A stretch of DNA of 64,000 nt from Persicaria tinctoria (taxonomy: Eukaryota; Streptophyta; Magnoliopsida; Caryophyllales; Polygonaceae), in assembly GCA_037127255.1 (NCBI GenBank), contig JBANSL010000004.1:72748627-72812626 (forward strand). Direction: 5' to 3'. The position numbers were made by a program, and so were the translations under genes. Within the stretch, counting starts at the first letter, position 1. Each line of letters begins with the position of its first letter. The notes beneath the pieces are model-generated. The model saw only the letters and a program-made list of their open reading frames with translations, did no database searches and was not told where the DNA came from. Positions 11,249-22,637 of this stretch are shown one piece after another.

Positions 11249-12493
11249 GGGTAAATTGCAACTAATATCCCAACCTTTAGGGATAGTTGCTTTCAATACC
11301 CTAACCTTGTAAAATTTTACAAAATATCCTAACCTATACTATTAGTTGCACTTAACACCCTAGATGAGATTCTTAAATTTAAAAATTACCCACATCATAC
11401 AAAAATTACAAAAATCGCCCATATTTATAAAATGTTTTCAATAAACTCCTAATAAATTTTAAATTTTGAAATTGAAAAAATCTCTTACAATTTAAGCTCA
11501 CCCAACCCACCATCCAAAAATAATTATAACAAGTATATAAAATCTACTCCTTTAAAAATATAATATAATTATTTTAGCATTTACTCATTTAATATCTTAA
11601 TATAATTACTCGAAATAATTAATTATTTATCTTAAACATAATACTTTTACAAAAATAAAATAATGTAGATTTTAATAAATAAATGCTATGAGATATGATA
11701 ACCGTTTGTAATATATAAAGAGTTACATGATAAAGATATATTAAAAATAATATGGTAAAATTATTATTTTTTACCATTTTATTTTTAGTATATATTTATT
11801 ATATAATTATTGATTGCAAATGATTATCATATCTTTTACCATTTATTTTTTAAATCTACTTTATTTTATTTTTGTAAAACTATTATGTTAAACATTTCTT
11901 ATAGAATCATTTTTTTTAATACCATGGAATTTATGTGTGATACATTATAAGATGTTATGTATTAGTTTTAGTATATATAACATAATATTAACCAAAAAGA
12001 CAGTATATATTGTATCAAATAATATATATGGAATATATAGATGTACAAATCGACATGTATCGAGACAGACTTATATAAATTTAGATTTTAATTATAATGT
12101 TTGTTTTTTAGATAAATAATTAATTATTTTATTTGATTATATTAAAATTTTAAATGAGTAGATGCTAAAGTAATTATATTATATTTTGAAGGAGTAGATT
12201 TTATATACCTGTTATAATTATTTTTGGATGGTGGGTTGGGTTGGCTTAAATTGTAAGAGATTTTTTTAATTTCAAATTTTAAAATTTATTAGGAGTTTAT
12301 TGAAAACATTTTATGAATATGGACGATTTTTGTAATTTTTGTATTATGTGGGTAATTTTTTAAATTTAAGAATCTCATCCAGGCTGTTAAGTGCAACTAA
12401 TAGTATAGGTTAAGATATTTTGTGAAATTTTACAAGGTTAGGGTATTGAAAGCAACTATCCCTAAAGGTTGGGATATTAGTTGCAATTTACCC
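11249..12493. mobile_element. Foldback MULE/MITE with long terminal inverted repeats
   Basis: The 1245-bp element starts GGGTAAATTGCAACTAATAT and ends with its reverse complement. It is flanked by a perfect 9-bp duplication, TAAATAAAA (11240-11248 and 12494-12502), the size made by Mutator-like elements. The arms are about 385 bp each (11249 to about 11634, and about 12103 to 12493) and pair almost throughout. A second, inner inverted repeat (about 11632-11725 with 11805-11896) is off-centre, so the middle looks like a nested or rearranged foldback. There is no coding capacity. The TIR itself repeats every 30 bp or so (TTGCA...TATCCC-like units near 11258, 11289, 11319 and 11348). Confidence 0.88.
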
Positions 12494-12502
12494 TAAATAA
12501 AA

Positions 12503-12872
12503 AGAAAAGTTGATATTTTTCTTCTTTTTTTAAATAATTTTTAAATTTAAATTCTCCATTTCTCTCGCTCTCAAATTTTCTGTACACGTGCTTCAACCAC
12601 GCCCATTTGTGTGATTTTCTCTTTTAAGTGGGATTTTTTGTTTTTTTTGTTTATTTTCATAAATGGGTAGGGAAAGTTCTACAAGGTAATATGCCAAATT
12701 ATTTGTCAAAATCATAATATTGCTATTGTAAAATAACTATAAATACTATTTTGAGTTTTTTTTTCAAAAAAATACTACTCCGTATTTAGGAGGCATTTTA
12801 CATGTTTATAGAGATTGGATATTTGGTTGCATCCAAATCCGTTTATAAAAGAAATTGAGCGTTCATATCTAA
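12503..12872. other. AT-rich intergenic DNA between the foldback MULE and the LINE
   Basis: 370 bp of AT-rich sequence with poly-T runs and no coding frame. It ends at the left 17-bp target duplication of the LINE (12873-12889). Confidence 0.5.
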
Positions 12873-12889
12873 ATGTATAGATGGAGAGA

Positions 12890-13596
12890 ACGCGGGCTTA
12901 CGAAAAGTTTATAATTTGCCGAGAATGCTAAGAGAACGCGCCCGACGCGCCTCTCTCTCTCCGTCTCTGAGCGAACATGTTCTCGTCCTAAATCTCCCCA
13001 GAAAGAACCCTAATCTCCGTAGCCCGTCACCCCTAAATCCCTCCTTGAATCAAATCTCCTTCCAATTTCAGTCTGCGCTTGAAAATAATGATGATTATCG
13101 CTTCCCCAAGGAATCGATTGTATGGAGAGAAGTATATCGATGCCTTGTTCTTGTGGTTCTCTTGGCCAAAAAGTTAATCGATCTGGAAGAGCAGTTGGGA
13201 GCGAAGTTGTACGGGCTCGGTGAGGGAAGTCGATTCGGTGTCGTGCTAAGGTGGTACTGTAGAGATAGGGGAGATAGGGTATGGAGTAAGCGTCCGCCTC
13301 CTTGGCCTCACCTCTCGCTAAGAGGTGTATGGCTTCCCTTGCGGCCCAAGTTGCTCTGTAACCTCCGTACGATCGAAGATGTGAGCGATCGGGAGTACCT
13401 CTGCTGCAAGTTTCCGACGGGGTTGTACGGTTCTCGGAAGGTCAGCGTTTCTGACCGGCATCTCTCTCTCCTTCTTCAAATCTATATAAGGCAACTCGGG
13501 ATTGCGGGATCTCCCCACACCCTTGCTTACCCTCTCTTCTTTCAAGTTCTAAATCTGCTCTTCTGTTCTAACCTTTGTTTTGTTTTTTCTGTCTCC
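12890..13596 (+). other. LINE 5' UTR / internal promoter region
   Basis: About 700 bp between the 5' end of the LINE and the ORF1 start codon. It is moderately GC-rich compared with the flanks and contains open frames, but none resembles a known protein. L1-like LINEs carry their internal promoter here; no motif can be singled out. Confidence 0.5.
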
Positions 13597-14088
13597 ATGG
13601 CTCCGCCTGTCTCGGACAAAGGAAAAAAACCCATGGATACCGAATCTTTCGGTTATCCACCAACAAACACCCGCAAGGGCCAACAAAATCCGATCTCTGG
13701 CTCCGATTCAGAAGGAGCTCCGGCTTCTCCTGAGTTTGTGCCAATGATCTCACAAAAAACTCTGGAAAAGCAGTTACGAAAAGCGAAGATAGATGTCCAG
13801 ATGCTGAAGGAAATCCAGGCAGATGTTTGTTGTGAGCTGAATCTGCCATGTTTTACAGTAACTTTTATATTGATTTCTGTATACATTGCATTCATTTGGG
13901 TTTAGATAGTACAGAATCTATGTAGTTTATGTTTATTTGCCAAAATTATGGAATCTACACCAGTTTCTGTTCAATTCGCAGAAATCGAGGCGTTTTACAG
14001 CAATTCTACAGAAGGTCGGAAAAGATCGGAAAACCGCTACAGAAGTCCAAGGTCAAAACAGCGGAACCAAGTTGAAAGTCAGGGTAAC

Positions 14089-14650
14089 TCGATCTCGAGT
14101 TGACCCTAGTCGACATAGACGAGCATGTCCGAGCACAGCCTTGTCGACAGAGCCTGATCGAGCAAGCCAGACCAACCCGGCTCCGGACCCAACTCGATCT
14201 CGACAAGCTCTAGTCGAGATCGACGAAGCCCAGACACCACACCCGGAGTCGACAAGGAGAAGAGCTGCCCGAGAGGCCGAGCCCGAGAAGCCGAGCACAA
14301 CCCTACTCGATCTCGACGAGCCCTTGTCGAGATCGACGAGCCTTCCAGCGCCTGCCCGAGTCCTTGCCGAGGAGAAGTTGCTCGACCAGAGAAGATCATG
14401 TCTACTCGATCTCGACGAAGCTTGGTCGAGATCGACAAGCCCCTGAGTCCGGATCCAGGCTTGTCGAGTACAGCCACCCGAGAGCACCTAGTCGGCAAGA
14501 CCAACCCTACTCGACATCGACGAGTGCTAGTCGAGGTCGACGAGCCCAGGAAGCCAGATCCGGAGTCCATCGAGCAGAGAAGCCAGCCAAGACCAGTCGA
14601 CCAGGATTCCTACTCGAGGTCGACTAGGACTTGCCGAGGTCGACGAAGCT
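14089..14650. repeat. Six ~104-bp tandem repeats with CTCGATCTCGAC dyads (U3 of the solo LTR)
   Basis: Six units start near 14089, 14192, 14304, 14404, 14509 and 14611, spacing 100-112 bp. Each opens with an ACTCGATCTCGACGAG-like arm, then a short loop, then an inverted GTCGAGATCGACGAG-like arm, so each unit can form a hairpin of about 36 bp. Outside the hairpins the units are only loosely similar. The stretch is GC-rich and CpG/TCGA-rich compared with the rest of the LTR. It reads through in more than one frame, but the protein text (LDLDE, SRSTS) simply mirrors the repeat. Confidence 0.8.
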
Positions 14651-15507
14651 TCCAGAAGCTGAACGGCGCGGTTTGATCAACTCTACTCGGATTTGGATTC
14701 CTTGGGCATGAAGATTTCCGATTCTATCCAAAATCATCAAGACCTACCATGAAGAGAAAGATTATATCCATTGAAGACATTTAGATATAATTCCTATTTT
14801 AGATTTAATTCTTTTATGTCTTTTATTTATCCTTAAGCATTTTAGATAAAGTTTTAGATATAGATAGATATCTTATTTCCTAGAATAGCTAGGGAATGAA
14901 GCCTATAAATAAAGCCCATGGGGCTCAGTTTTAATCATTCAATTTCAGTCAGAGACAAGTAGTTCCACAGAGACGGTTTAGGAGTTCAAAGGTTTTAAGG
15001 TTTTGGCAGTTTGCGAAAGTTAATTGCCGGGATTGTAAAGGCTTTGAATTTAGTTAATGCAAGTTGTTTTCTTTCAATCAATGATGTCTGTCTTTGCAAT
15101 GAAGAGCGAGTAGTCCACCCACTTCTAGGGTTGGGGCGAGCCCGACGATAGCCATGCATAATTGAGGTAAAGATCCGACCTTTATCATGTTTTGAGCATT
15201 TTCCTACTTGTTGATGTGTTTATTGCCCATCTAATGGAGATCCATGCTAACAACTTGGATTATAAACATAAAATCAGTAGAGACAATTATGGTTTCTTGA
15301 GAAAGTTGTCTAATTGTTGGAAAAGGCGAGAGCTTAGTCCTTTAATTCGAATTATATGATAATCTGTTTGATTCCACTTTATGCATGCTTGGTTATTGTC
15401 GTTGCAAACCCCAATCTTGGAAGTCTTTTTACATACAGTTTAAGTGGAAATCCCAAAAGCATTTGTTCTTTATTTTCTCTTTATTTTTATTCGTTTTATT
15501 TTCCCTG

Positions 15508-15735
15508 TCTACTCGATCTCGACCAACTGTGGTCGACTTCGAGTTACTGATTCTCGATCTAGCATCGTTGTTGCTTACTCGTACAGGCCCTCGACCAAGA
15601 CGTACTCGACATCGACAAGGCTTTACTCGACATCGAGTAGCCCTGGTCGATATCGACCACTAGTGACCTGTGACTTCTGCCTTTTTCAACTGCCTGAGCT
15701 TCTGTCGACTAAACCCTAGTCGAGCTCGAGGACCC
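15508..15735. repeat. Further CTCGA-dyad units in the U5 side of the solo LTR
   Basis: Two to three more units of the same kind as at 14089-14650 occur near 15510, 15606 and 15707, again about 100 bp apart (ACTCGATCTCGACC...GGTCGACTTCGAG and ACTCGACATCGACAAGG...ACTCGACATCGAG). The motif therefore brackets the LTR promoter region on both sides. Confidence 0.65.
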
Positions 15736-16130
15736 CTGTGGTCGACTTTCGTGAGATTCTCCGCTACCTAGGATCCGCTGACACGCTTCCTCGTGAATCG
15801 ATCCTGACTTCCCGCTGCTGCATCAGGAGGAGGTCTTGTAATTATTTGCGTGGGCAGAATCTGGTTTGAATTATTTTATTATATTTTAAACTCGATTTCC
15901 TCCTACAACAATGTTCAGGCGAACATCTCTACTCTCAACACCACGTCCTTGTTCGCTACTGTGATTGGGAATCCAATTGAAGCGAAGGAGATCAGGAGGA
16001 AGATCAAGATCGATTGGAAATTCCTAGCTGCGGGTTTCCAGTTGTTTCCGCTTGCAAACAGTTGGTTTCAACTCAGGTTCGACCAAAAGGAAGATAGAGA
16101 CAAGGTGTGGGAGGGGAGGACCTTCCATGT

Positions 16131-17157
16131 TGAAGGTTCGATAATATAAAACAAAGTAATATATAAATACTCTAGAAGGGGGGTTGAATAGAGTATGCCG
16201 GTTTTTCGCAGAAAGTCTCAAGACGTTTGAAGCTCGTGCAAAACCCTTTGAGAATAGACTTAGTCTTTGCTCTGAAAAACCTGAATCACAAAGTTAAACA
16301 ATTCGAACCAAGTGCGGAAATAAGGTAAAGCAAAAGAGTAAAGAACACGAGTAATTATTTACGAGGTTCAGCGCAACTTGGCCTACGTCCCCGCCTAGGG
16401 TTCTTCCACAACCCTAGGATTCAAAGGCTTTATTGATTACTTAGCTTAGGATCCTAATAGCTCACCGAGAAGCCTCTCTCCTATACAATTGCAATCTAGT
16501 CAACTCACGTTCCCTTGGAGTCCTAGACCAACCTAGAAGAGCCCCACCTCTCTCAGCTATCTAGTACAATCCTCTTACTCTCACAAATCAATAGCCTGGT
16601 GCAACTTCCCGAGTTATAAACTCTCGAGTAACACTTGAAATGAATAAATCCTATAAGCTCACAGTGACTCTCAAAGGCTTTGAAATAGACAACAAACTCT
16701 TGAGCGCTTAGCAGAGAGACACTTGGAAGACAGATCACTTGAATGAATAAAACTCGTGTAGAACTTGTGTATCTTCTGTCTTCTCCTTCCTTTCCTTTAT
16801 AAAAGAGAATGGAGCGTGAGGATCTTCACCACCGGATCTCCAACGGCTCCTTCGAATCAGTTTGATCTTCCAATCTTCTATTTATGGACACTTTGAATCG
16901 TCATGATCTATTTTGAACTGATCTCCTCAATATGTATTAAGGAATGATATAATCTCGAATATACTTCCTGAAATGGTTAGACATACATATATATATATAA
17001 TATAATGGAAGTATATAATAAGATAAAATAATATACGAATAATTAAGATAGGTTTTGTATTTCATCAACTATTAATGCTCCAAGGCCTTTGACACAAATA
17101 TCCTGTCAAAGCCTTTGAAACATCTATTCCGATTTTCATCAAGGGAGGGAGTTATCA
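16131..17157 (-). repeat. 3' LTR of the Copia element
   Basis: 1027 bp, the partner of 32625-33653, with about 2% mismatch by eye. The polypurine tract (AAGGGGGAGAT on minus) lies next to it at about 17158-17170. Confidence 0.93.
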
Positions 17158-17505
17158 ATCTCCCCCTTGATGAAAGACAAAACCTGTGCATCCCTGCAAC
17201 TTAGTCAAAAAAGATAATACAATGGAATTCGGACTAAGTACCTGCAAGGGTTAGACAAATGTTGGATCAAAAATTTTAAAGTAAGAAAACATCCAACCGA
17301 AAACCATAAATCAAAAACCAAGGTCTTCCAAGACCTTTAAGCATAGGTTTTTAAAGTCTAACGATCATCTCCCCCTTTTTGTCTTTCAACAAAGGGCGGA
17401 GGAAAAACAGTCACCAAAAAGTCACCAAATGTTTTGAAAACGTTTCCAACAAACCAGCAAAGTAACAAGTTTCAGGGGTGGGATAGGGTGGGTTAAGGTT
17501 TAGGC

Positions 17506-19218
17506 TTAGTCATTCGGAGCATCATCAGTGAGCCTCGTCCATAGTCCTTCTAGCATCTTTGAAATTCCGCTCATCTCCGTCATCAACTCCTTCTGCAGCT
17601 CCTTAATATCCAGGCGAACCTCCTCCAAGCCCAACTCTAGGTTGTCCATGCGTTCATCGAAAGCTGGAGCAGTGGGAAAGGCTTTTGAAGGAGTGGCAAG
17701 ACTCAATATCCCTTGGGGAGACCGAGTGATGCCAATCTTTTCAAGGCCTTTAGAGTCGAACTTACCCGTATGACGCAGCTGTTCTTCATTTTTGACATCA
17801 ATTCCAGAAGCTTTGAAGATAGGGGTCAAAAGGGTGGCAAAGGGGAGGGGAGAGCATTTTCTAGCTTTTCTGGCATGAGCCATGGTTCCAAGGATAGTGT
17901 TGGCCATATCAAGATCAAGGCCATTTAGGATGCGGTAGAGCAGGACCATGACATTGTTGGTAAGAAGTGAGCCAGAGTTAAGACGAGGTAGGAGGCATCT
18001 AACAATGATGTTAAAGATAATTTTTGCCTCAGGGGTTAGGGATGAGTGGGTGAGTTGCTTTGAGGTGCTGTTGGATGCTTCGGGTAGGAGATATTTGGCT
18101 CGGGCTAAGATGATGCAATTTTCTTTTGAGGGGTGGATTTCAGTGGGTGGAACTGGTGTAGGTAAGCCTAGGGAATCTGCAAAATCATTGGAGTTGAGAG
18201 AGATTCTAACCCCTTTGACGACAGACTCCAAAGACCAACCATCGGTGTCGTTCTTTGCTTTTAGGTTAATGTAGAAGAGTCGGGTAAGCTCGGGGTAGTA
18301 GACAGACTCAAGGTTAAGAAGGGTCCAGGCTAGGGATTTTTTGAGGAGCTCAATGCAAGGTAACTTCAAAGCTTCAAAGAACTCAACATCTAAAAAATCA
18401 GAATAACTAATCTTACGAGTTCGAAACTCGTCTACCCACTTACCAGCAGTCTCAGCATCTTGAAACCAAGAGGAAGGCAAGGATTGATTTACCTGGATAT
18501 AGGCTGGGGGGTCTGCATTCTTTCTGCGCGCAACTGTTGGAGCAGCTCTCTTGACAGGCGCTACAAGACTCTTGACAGTGCCCTTCCTGGTGCGCTTGGG
18601 GGATGGAGGCTTGACAGCAGCAGAGGCTTTCCGCTTATTCGGAGACGGGGGAGGAGGAGGAGAAGGAGAGGGAGATTCTTCCTCCTCTTCCTCAGACCCC
18701 GAGTCCTCACCGGACCCCGCTTCATCTCCTTCAGGTTCCTCGTCCTCTCCAGACCCCTCTTGCTCTTCCTCTTCTTCTTCTACAGGCTCCTCCTCGGATG
18801 GAACCTCCTCGGCTTCGGCTTCCTTCCGAATCCGCTCAGCTTCTTCCTCGACCAGTTTCTTAGCAAGTTCGGCCTCCTCATCAACCTTTTTCTTCCTTAA
18901 GGCCTCCTCCTCGGCTTCCTTGGCAGCATCTCTTTCCAGGAGAGCGTCTAGATCATCTTCCTCCTCATCCTCGTCTGGTTCCTCAGCCAAGATCTTCCTC
19001 TTCCCTTTCTGTTTAGCACTGATCGGCTTCTTCGCAGAGCGCTTTTGAGAGCCTTTGGGAACAATGGCCGAGCTCTCAGCAATGGTGCTCTGGACAACGG
19101 TTGGGATGATGGCTTGAGGAGCGGGTTCAGGTGTGGGAGAGGTAGCAGTGGTCTGACGTCCCTTAGGGGTGGCGCCAAGTCTTTTGGGTGTGAAAACTTT
19201 CTTGGTTTTGGGTGCCAT
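17506..19218 (-). CDS. Extra 570-aa ORF in the env position (putative plant transposon protein domain)
   Basis: An uninterrupted minus-strand ORF lies between pol and the 3' LTR. The N-terminus is basic (MAPKTKKVFTPKRLGATPKG), followed by a Glu/Asp-rich segment with long charged helices (about residues 75-190), then Lys/Pro-rich nuclear-localisation-like clusters (PNKRKASAAVKPPSPKRTRK). A globular half follows (about 240-510) with WSLESVVKGVRISLNSNDF and YPELTRLFYINLKAK, then a C-terminal coiled coil (MDNLELGLEEVRLDIKELQ). The globular half looks like the domain annotated as putative plant transposon protein (PF20167 family, from memory). Sireviruses often have an extra ORF here, sometimes called env-like; no signal peptide or membrane segment is visible in this one. 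It is the only long Copia ORF with no stop. Confidence 0.75.
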   Translation of the reverse strand: MAPKTKKVFTPKRLGATPKGRQTTATSPTPEPAPQAIIPTVVQSTIAESSAIVPKGSQKRSAKKPISAKQKGKRKILAEEPDEDEEEDDLDALLERDAAKEAEEEALRKKKVDEEAELAKKLVEEEAERIRKEAEAEEVPSEEEPVEEEEEEQEGSGEDEEPEGDEAGSGEDSGSEEEEEESPSPSPPPPPSPNKRKASAAVKPPSPKRTRKGTVKSLVAPVKRAAPTVARRKNADPPAYIQVNQSLPSSWFQDAETAGKWVDEFRTRKISYSDFLDVEFFEALKLPCIELLKKSLAWTLLNLESVYYPELTRLFYINLKAKNDTDGWSLESVVKGVRISLNSNDFADSLGLPTPVPPTEIHPSKENCIILARAKYLLPEASNSTSKQLTHSSLTPEAKIIFNIIVRCLLPRLNSGSLLTNNVMVLLYRILNGLDLDMANTILGTMAHARKARKCSPLPFATLLTPIFKASGIDVKNEEQLRHTGKFDSKGLEKIGITRSPQGILSLATPSKAFPTAPAFDERMDNLELGLEEVRLDIKELQKELMTEMSGISKMLEGLWTRLTDDAPND

Positions 19219-19775
19219 GGAGAAAGTTGGTTAGGGTTTCTTGAGAGGCGATTGAGAGGTTGAAGATGGAGAAGTGGAAAGGGTTTGGATAAAGTCTGAG
19301 TGTGGGTTGTAATCGGGTACAATATTGGGTTTAAGTAGAGAGAGTGATGGGACGGGTTTAGGGTTCCAAGGAAAGAAATCATTACATTGCCAAATTGAAG
19401 GGTTTTCAAATTCAAATTCAAATTCAAATATCCATTAAAATCGGACTAAACACAAACCGATTAAGTTCCAAAAATAAAATATCTTAACGGTTAAGGATAT
19501 CACAGAAATAGGCAATTTTGAAATCCGATTAAAACAAATATAATTGATTAAATATCTAAAAAGATATTAACCAAAAATATATGATCCGATATATGTACTC
19601 CACCATTTAGTTCACACACCTTGACATGGTTCTCAAGGGTCTTGACACTAAGTAGAATTTATCTTTCGTAAAGGGAAAGCTCCCCCTACGAAAGTGCATC
19701 CTTGTTAAGCATCCCAATTTCTCGTCTTATGAAGGTGAACCTGTCCTCTGCCAAAGGCTTAGTAAAAATGTCAGC

Positions 19776-20378
19776 CTATTGATAATCAGTAGAAATAAAA
19801 GATATGGGCACATCACCTTTTTCAACATGATCTCTAATGAAATGATGCCTTACATCAATATGCTTGGTCCTTGAATGCTGAACAGGATTCTTAGTGATGG
19901 AGATGGCACTTGTATTGTCACACTTAATTGGAATACCTTTGAGGTTAATGCCCAGATCTCGCATTTGTTGAGCTATCCAAAGGATTTGGGAGCAACAGGC
20001 TCCAGCTGCAATGTATTCGGCTTCTGCAGTGGATAGAGCAACTGAGTTTTGTTTCTTTGAGTGCCAACTGATCAAAGATGCTCCTAAGAATTGGCAACAT
20101 CCTGATGTGCTCTTTCTATCCCCCTTATACCCTGCAAAATCTGCATCCGAATATCCAATTAAAGTGAAATCCTTTTGCTTTGGGTACCATAGTCCAAGTT
20201 CCTTAGTGCCATTGAGATATCGAAAGATCCTCTTCACAGCCACGAGGTGAGATTCTTTAGGATTAGCTTGAAACCTAGCACACATGCAAACACTAAACAT
20301 GATGTCAGGTCTACTAGCAGTGAGATATAATAAAGATCCAATCATTCCTCGATACTCCTTTTGATTGACACTTGTTCC
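19776..20378 (-). pseudogene. Copia RNase H region
   Basis: This continues the RT frame on the far side of the Gypsy element: KEYRGMIGSLLYLTASRPDI, GYSDADFAGYKGDRKSTSGC, ALSTAEAEYIAAGACCSQIL and HIDVRHHFIRDHVEKGDV. The catalytic D, E and D are present. An in-frame TAG at about 19776 precedes the last conserved block (ADIFTKPLAEDRF, readable just downstream on minus), so the last part of pol is cut off. Confidence 0.9.
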
Positions 20379-20383
20379 AGTCT

Positions 20384-21640
20384 TGATGCCGTTCAAATAT
20401 CGATGACTCCTGGTGACATTGAGGACAACATGAAGGTTCCATTTGATGGCCCTGTCACTCGTTCAAGGGCCAAGAAGATTCAAAATGCAACTAAGGCCTT
20501 TCTTGTCCGTCACCATGGGACTTTAGAGCAAGGATTCAGGCCACCCTGGATCACTTGGCTCAAGGTGGCCCCGCCAGCACAGGAAGTGAGCTTACGTCCA
20601 CACACGGAGCTCATGAAGACTCGTCAGCACCCGCCATGAACCAAGCCATTCTCGACATGCTCTTGGGTCACTCGGCCGAGTGGGCCAAACACCTTGTCGA
20701 GAGAAGTGGGCCGAGTATCCTATGCTTGGGCCGAGTTACATTAGTTATTTAATTAAGTTGTTATTTTATGCAATTAGATAAATAAGGTGGAATTTAATTA
20801 TATCTCTTCTAGATATAATACTTGACCACCAAGTTATTAAATATCTATCTTCTTAGGTTTTATTTATCTTAAAGTTATTTCACTTATCGTTAGATAGAAT
20901 TAATCTATCCAAACCCTTTCCTTTGCAAGGAAGGATTGGTTAGATATCTCATAGCTTTACTATAAATTGATGTTTCCGCACTTTGAATTAAAGGAGATTG
21001 AATATAGAATTGAAGAAACCCTTAACGGATCAAGGGTTCTTCGATTATCAATCCAAAAGCTTTCGTTGTTCTAAGTTTTGAGATCTTTCGGTAACCACAC
21101 CAAACACCCAACCCTCACCTTGTTCTTGTCGAGACCGAGGAGAACAGCCACCCCAGTCTACTCGACCTCCGCAACGCATCCGAGCACTCCAGCGCTTGGC
21201 GGCATCCGCGAGCAAGGTCGCTTCCAGCGAGCGAGGCCATCCCTGGCGCCTCGTCCTCGCTCCGCGTCTCCAGTTCCAGGATCCCAGGCGCTCCCGCGCC
21301 CGTTTCCAGTCGCTGACCCACTCGCTCCCAACGAGAGATCCCGCGCGCGCCCACCTGCTCGCACACCCTGAGGCCGAAGCGCCTGTGTGCCCGCGACGTC
21401 CGCGCATCAGCCCTCGTTTCCCTCGCTGTTCTTCGTTCTCACTTTCTGTCGCTATTTCTGTGTTCGCAAGTTGCTGAATATTCTAAGTATTAATTCTGTC
21501 GCTAAATCAGAATTCTAATCACTTGTTTGAATTGTTCCAAATCAGGAGATATCAAAGAGCATTGCAAGATCGGAGCAAATATACGGCGTGGTTCTTGATC
21601 TTGAGCCCACAGGCGAGGATCGGGTATTCCAAACGTATCA
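20384..21640 (+). repeat. 5' LTR of the Gypsy element
   Basis: 1257 bp. A TATA-like CTATAAATTGATG lies near 20960. The GC-rich right part (about 21110-21420) reads open in several frames on both strands without resembling a protein. The first 256 bp carry the reading frame that, in the 3' LTR copy, extends the integrase ORF. Confidence 0.93.
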
Positions 21641-22637
21641 TGGGACTCTCTTGATTTCTTTATTGAGTGATTTCTTTTTCGTGCCTTATTTTTCACCATA
21701 GCCGCTGCATAAAAGTTAAATCTTTATTGTTCACCCATACAAATTGGCACTTTATTTTTGTTATTCTTTGTTTGGATCTATAATTTGGAAGATATTGAGT
21801 TCTTGATTGCAAGTTGTGATCTTTTATTCCTAGTTGCTACATATCATGCATATGACTATGATTCTTGGATTAAAAAGCATTATATGAACTTGCACCACTA
21901 AAGAACCCTAATTTTTCTAGTTTCTAGCCTATTTTTCCCTTTTTCTTATTTTTGCTTACTTTTAGATCATCGTAGCTTTTATTTTTATTTTGCTCTTCAT
22001 TTTTCGGTTGCTACTCCATATTACAGCAACTTTCTCCCTTATATATATATATATAAAAAGCCGAATTCTAAAAAAAAAAAAACAAAGTATTATATAGAGC
22101 ATTCTTTCATTACATCATTGAGTTAGTAACTCTGAGTTCTTTGATTGCTACATGTTAGATGATCTAAACGGTTTTAAGCATTACAAAAGAACCCTACTTG
22201 TGTGATTTTGTGCTGTGCCGACACTGGAGCCTTGGTCACACCCCTCTTTCTCTGAATCGTGTTGCAACCGTCAGATAATAGTTGACGGAGTGTGTGCACT
22301 TGATTGCCCTTGTGATTGCTATTGTCGATTTTTACACATTCATATTATTCTAGCATCACATTGTAGTTCTCTTTCTATACACAATCAACCGCTTGTTTAT
22401 ACTTGCTATCCTTGATATCCGACTTTGTGGCTGATTTAATTTGCAATCTGGATTATTACTTGCTGTCTTCAATATTGCAAAATTCTGTGTCCAGGGGAAT
22501 TGCTTGAATATTGTGCCTTGTTTTCTCGCTCTTTGATTTCTAAAACTTGAATCACTCTTAGGAATCACTAGAGCTTGCATTACTTGGTTTCTGGTCTTTG
22601 CTTCGTTTACTTGTTGCTCTTCTGATATTGTAGGAAC
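21641..22637 (+). other. Gypsy untranslated leader
   Basis: About 1 kb between the 5' LTR and gag. It begins TGGGACTCTCTTG immediately after the LTR, the expected place for a primer-binding site (TGG start), but the matching tRNA is not recognised. It contains an (AT)n run near 22042 and an A tract near 22070. No gene is seen. Confidence 0.5.

Larger units (their letters stand above)
13828..15910. mobile_element. Solo LTR, 2083 bp, inserted in LINE ORF1
   Basis: The sequence begins TGTTGTGAGC and ends CTACAACA, short inverted LTR ends of TG...CA type. It is flanked by ATGTT at 13823-13827 and 15911-15915. No internal domain or second LTR copy is present, so it is best read as a solo LTR left by unequal recombination. 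A TATAAAT at about 14904 followed by transcribed-looking sequence suggests U3 on the left and R/U5 on the right. The parent element has no other copy in the window; the family (probably Gypsy) is inferred only from LTR length. It contains unusual hairpin-bearing tandem repeats on both sides of the TATA. Confidence 0.85.

Noticed and set aside
12916..13905. A 329-codon frame as a host gene
   Set aside because: It lies between the LINE 5' end and the solo LTR; only its part from 13597 is coding, and that is LINE ORF1. The rest is LINE 5' UTR and LTR sequence.
14000..14680. Long overlapping frames on both strands (LDLDE / SRSTS-rich) as proteins
   Set aside because: They mirror a palindromic DNA repeat in an LTR, are open on both strands at once and have no start context or homology.
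13828..15910. A complete short retrotransposon (TRIM) instead of a solo LTR
   Set aside because: The terminal sequence TGTTGTGAGC is not repeated inside, and no primer-binding site follows a first LTR copy.
18460..19263. Plus-strand Ser/Arg-rich frames opposite the 570-aa Copia ORF
   Set aside because: They are antisense shadows of the Glu/Asp-rich segment of the minus-strand ORF.
21048..21477. Arg/Ala-rich frames in the GC-rich part of the Gypsy LTR (also at 28345-28774)
   Set aside because: Open in several frames on both strands because of base composition; identical in both LTRs and without domains.
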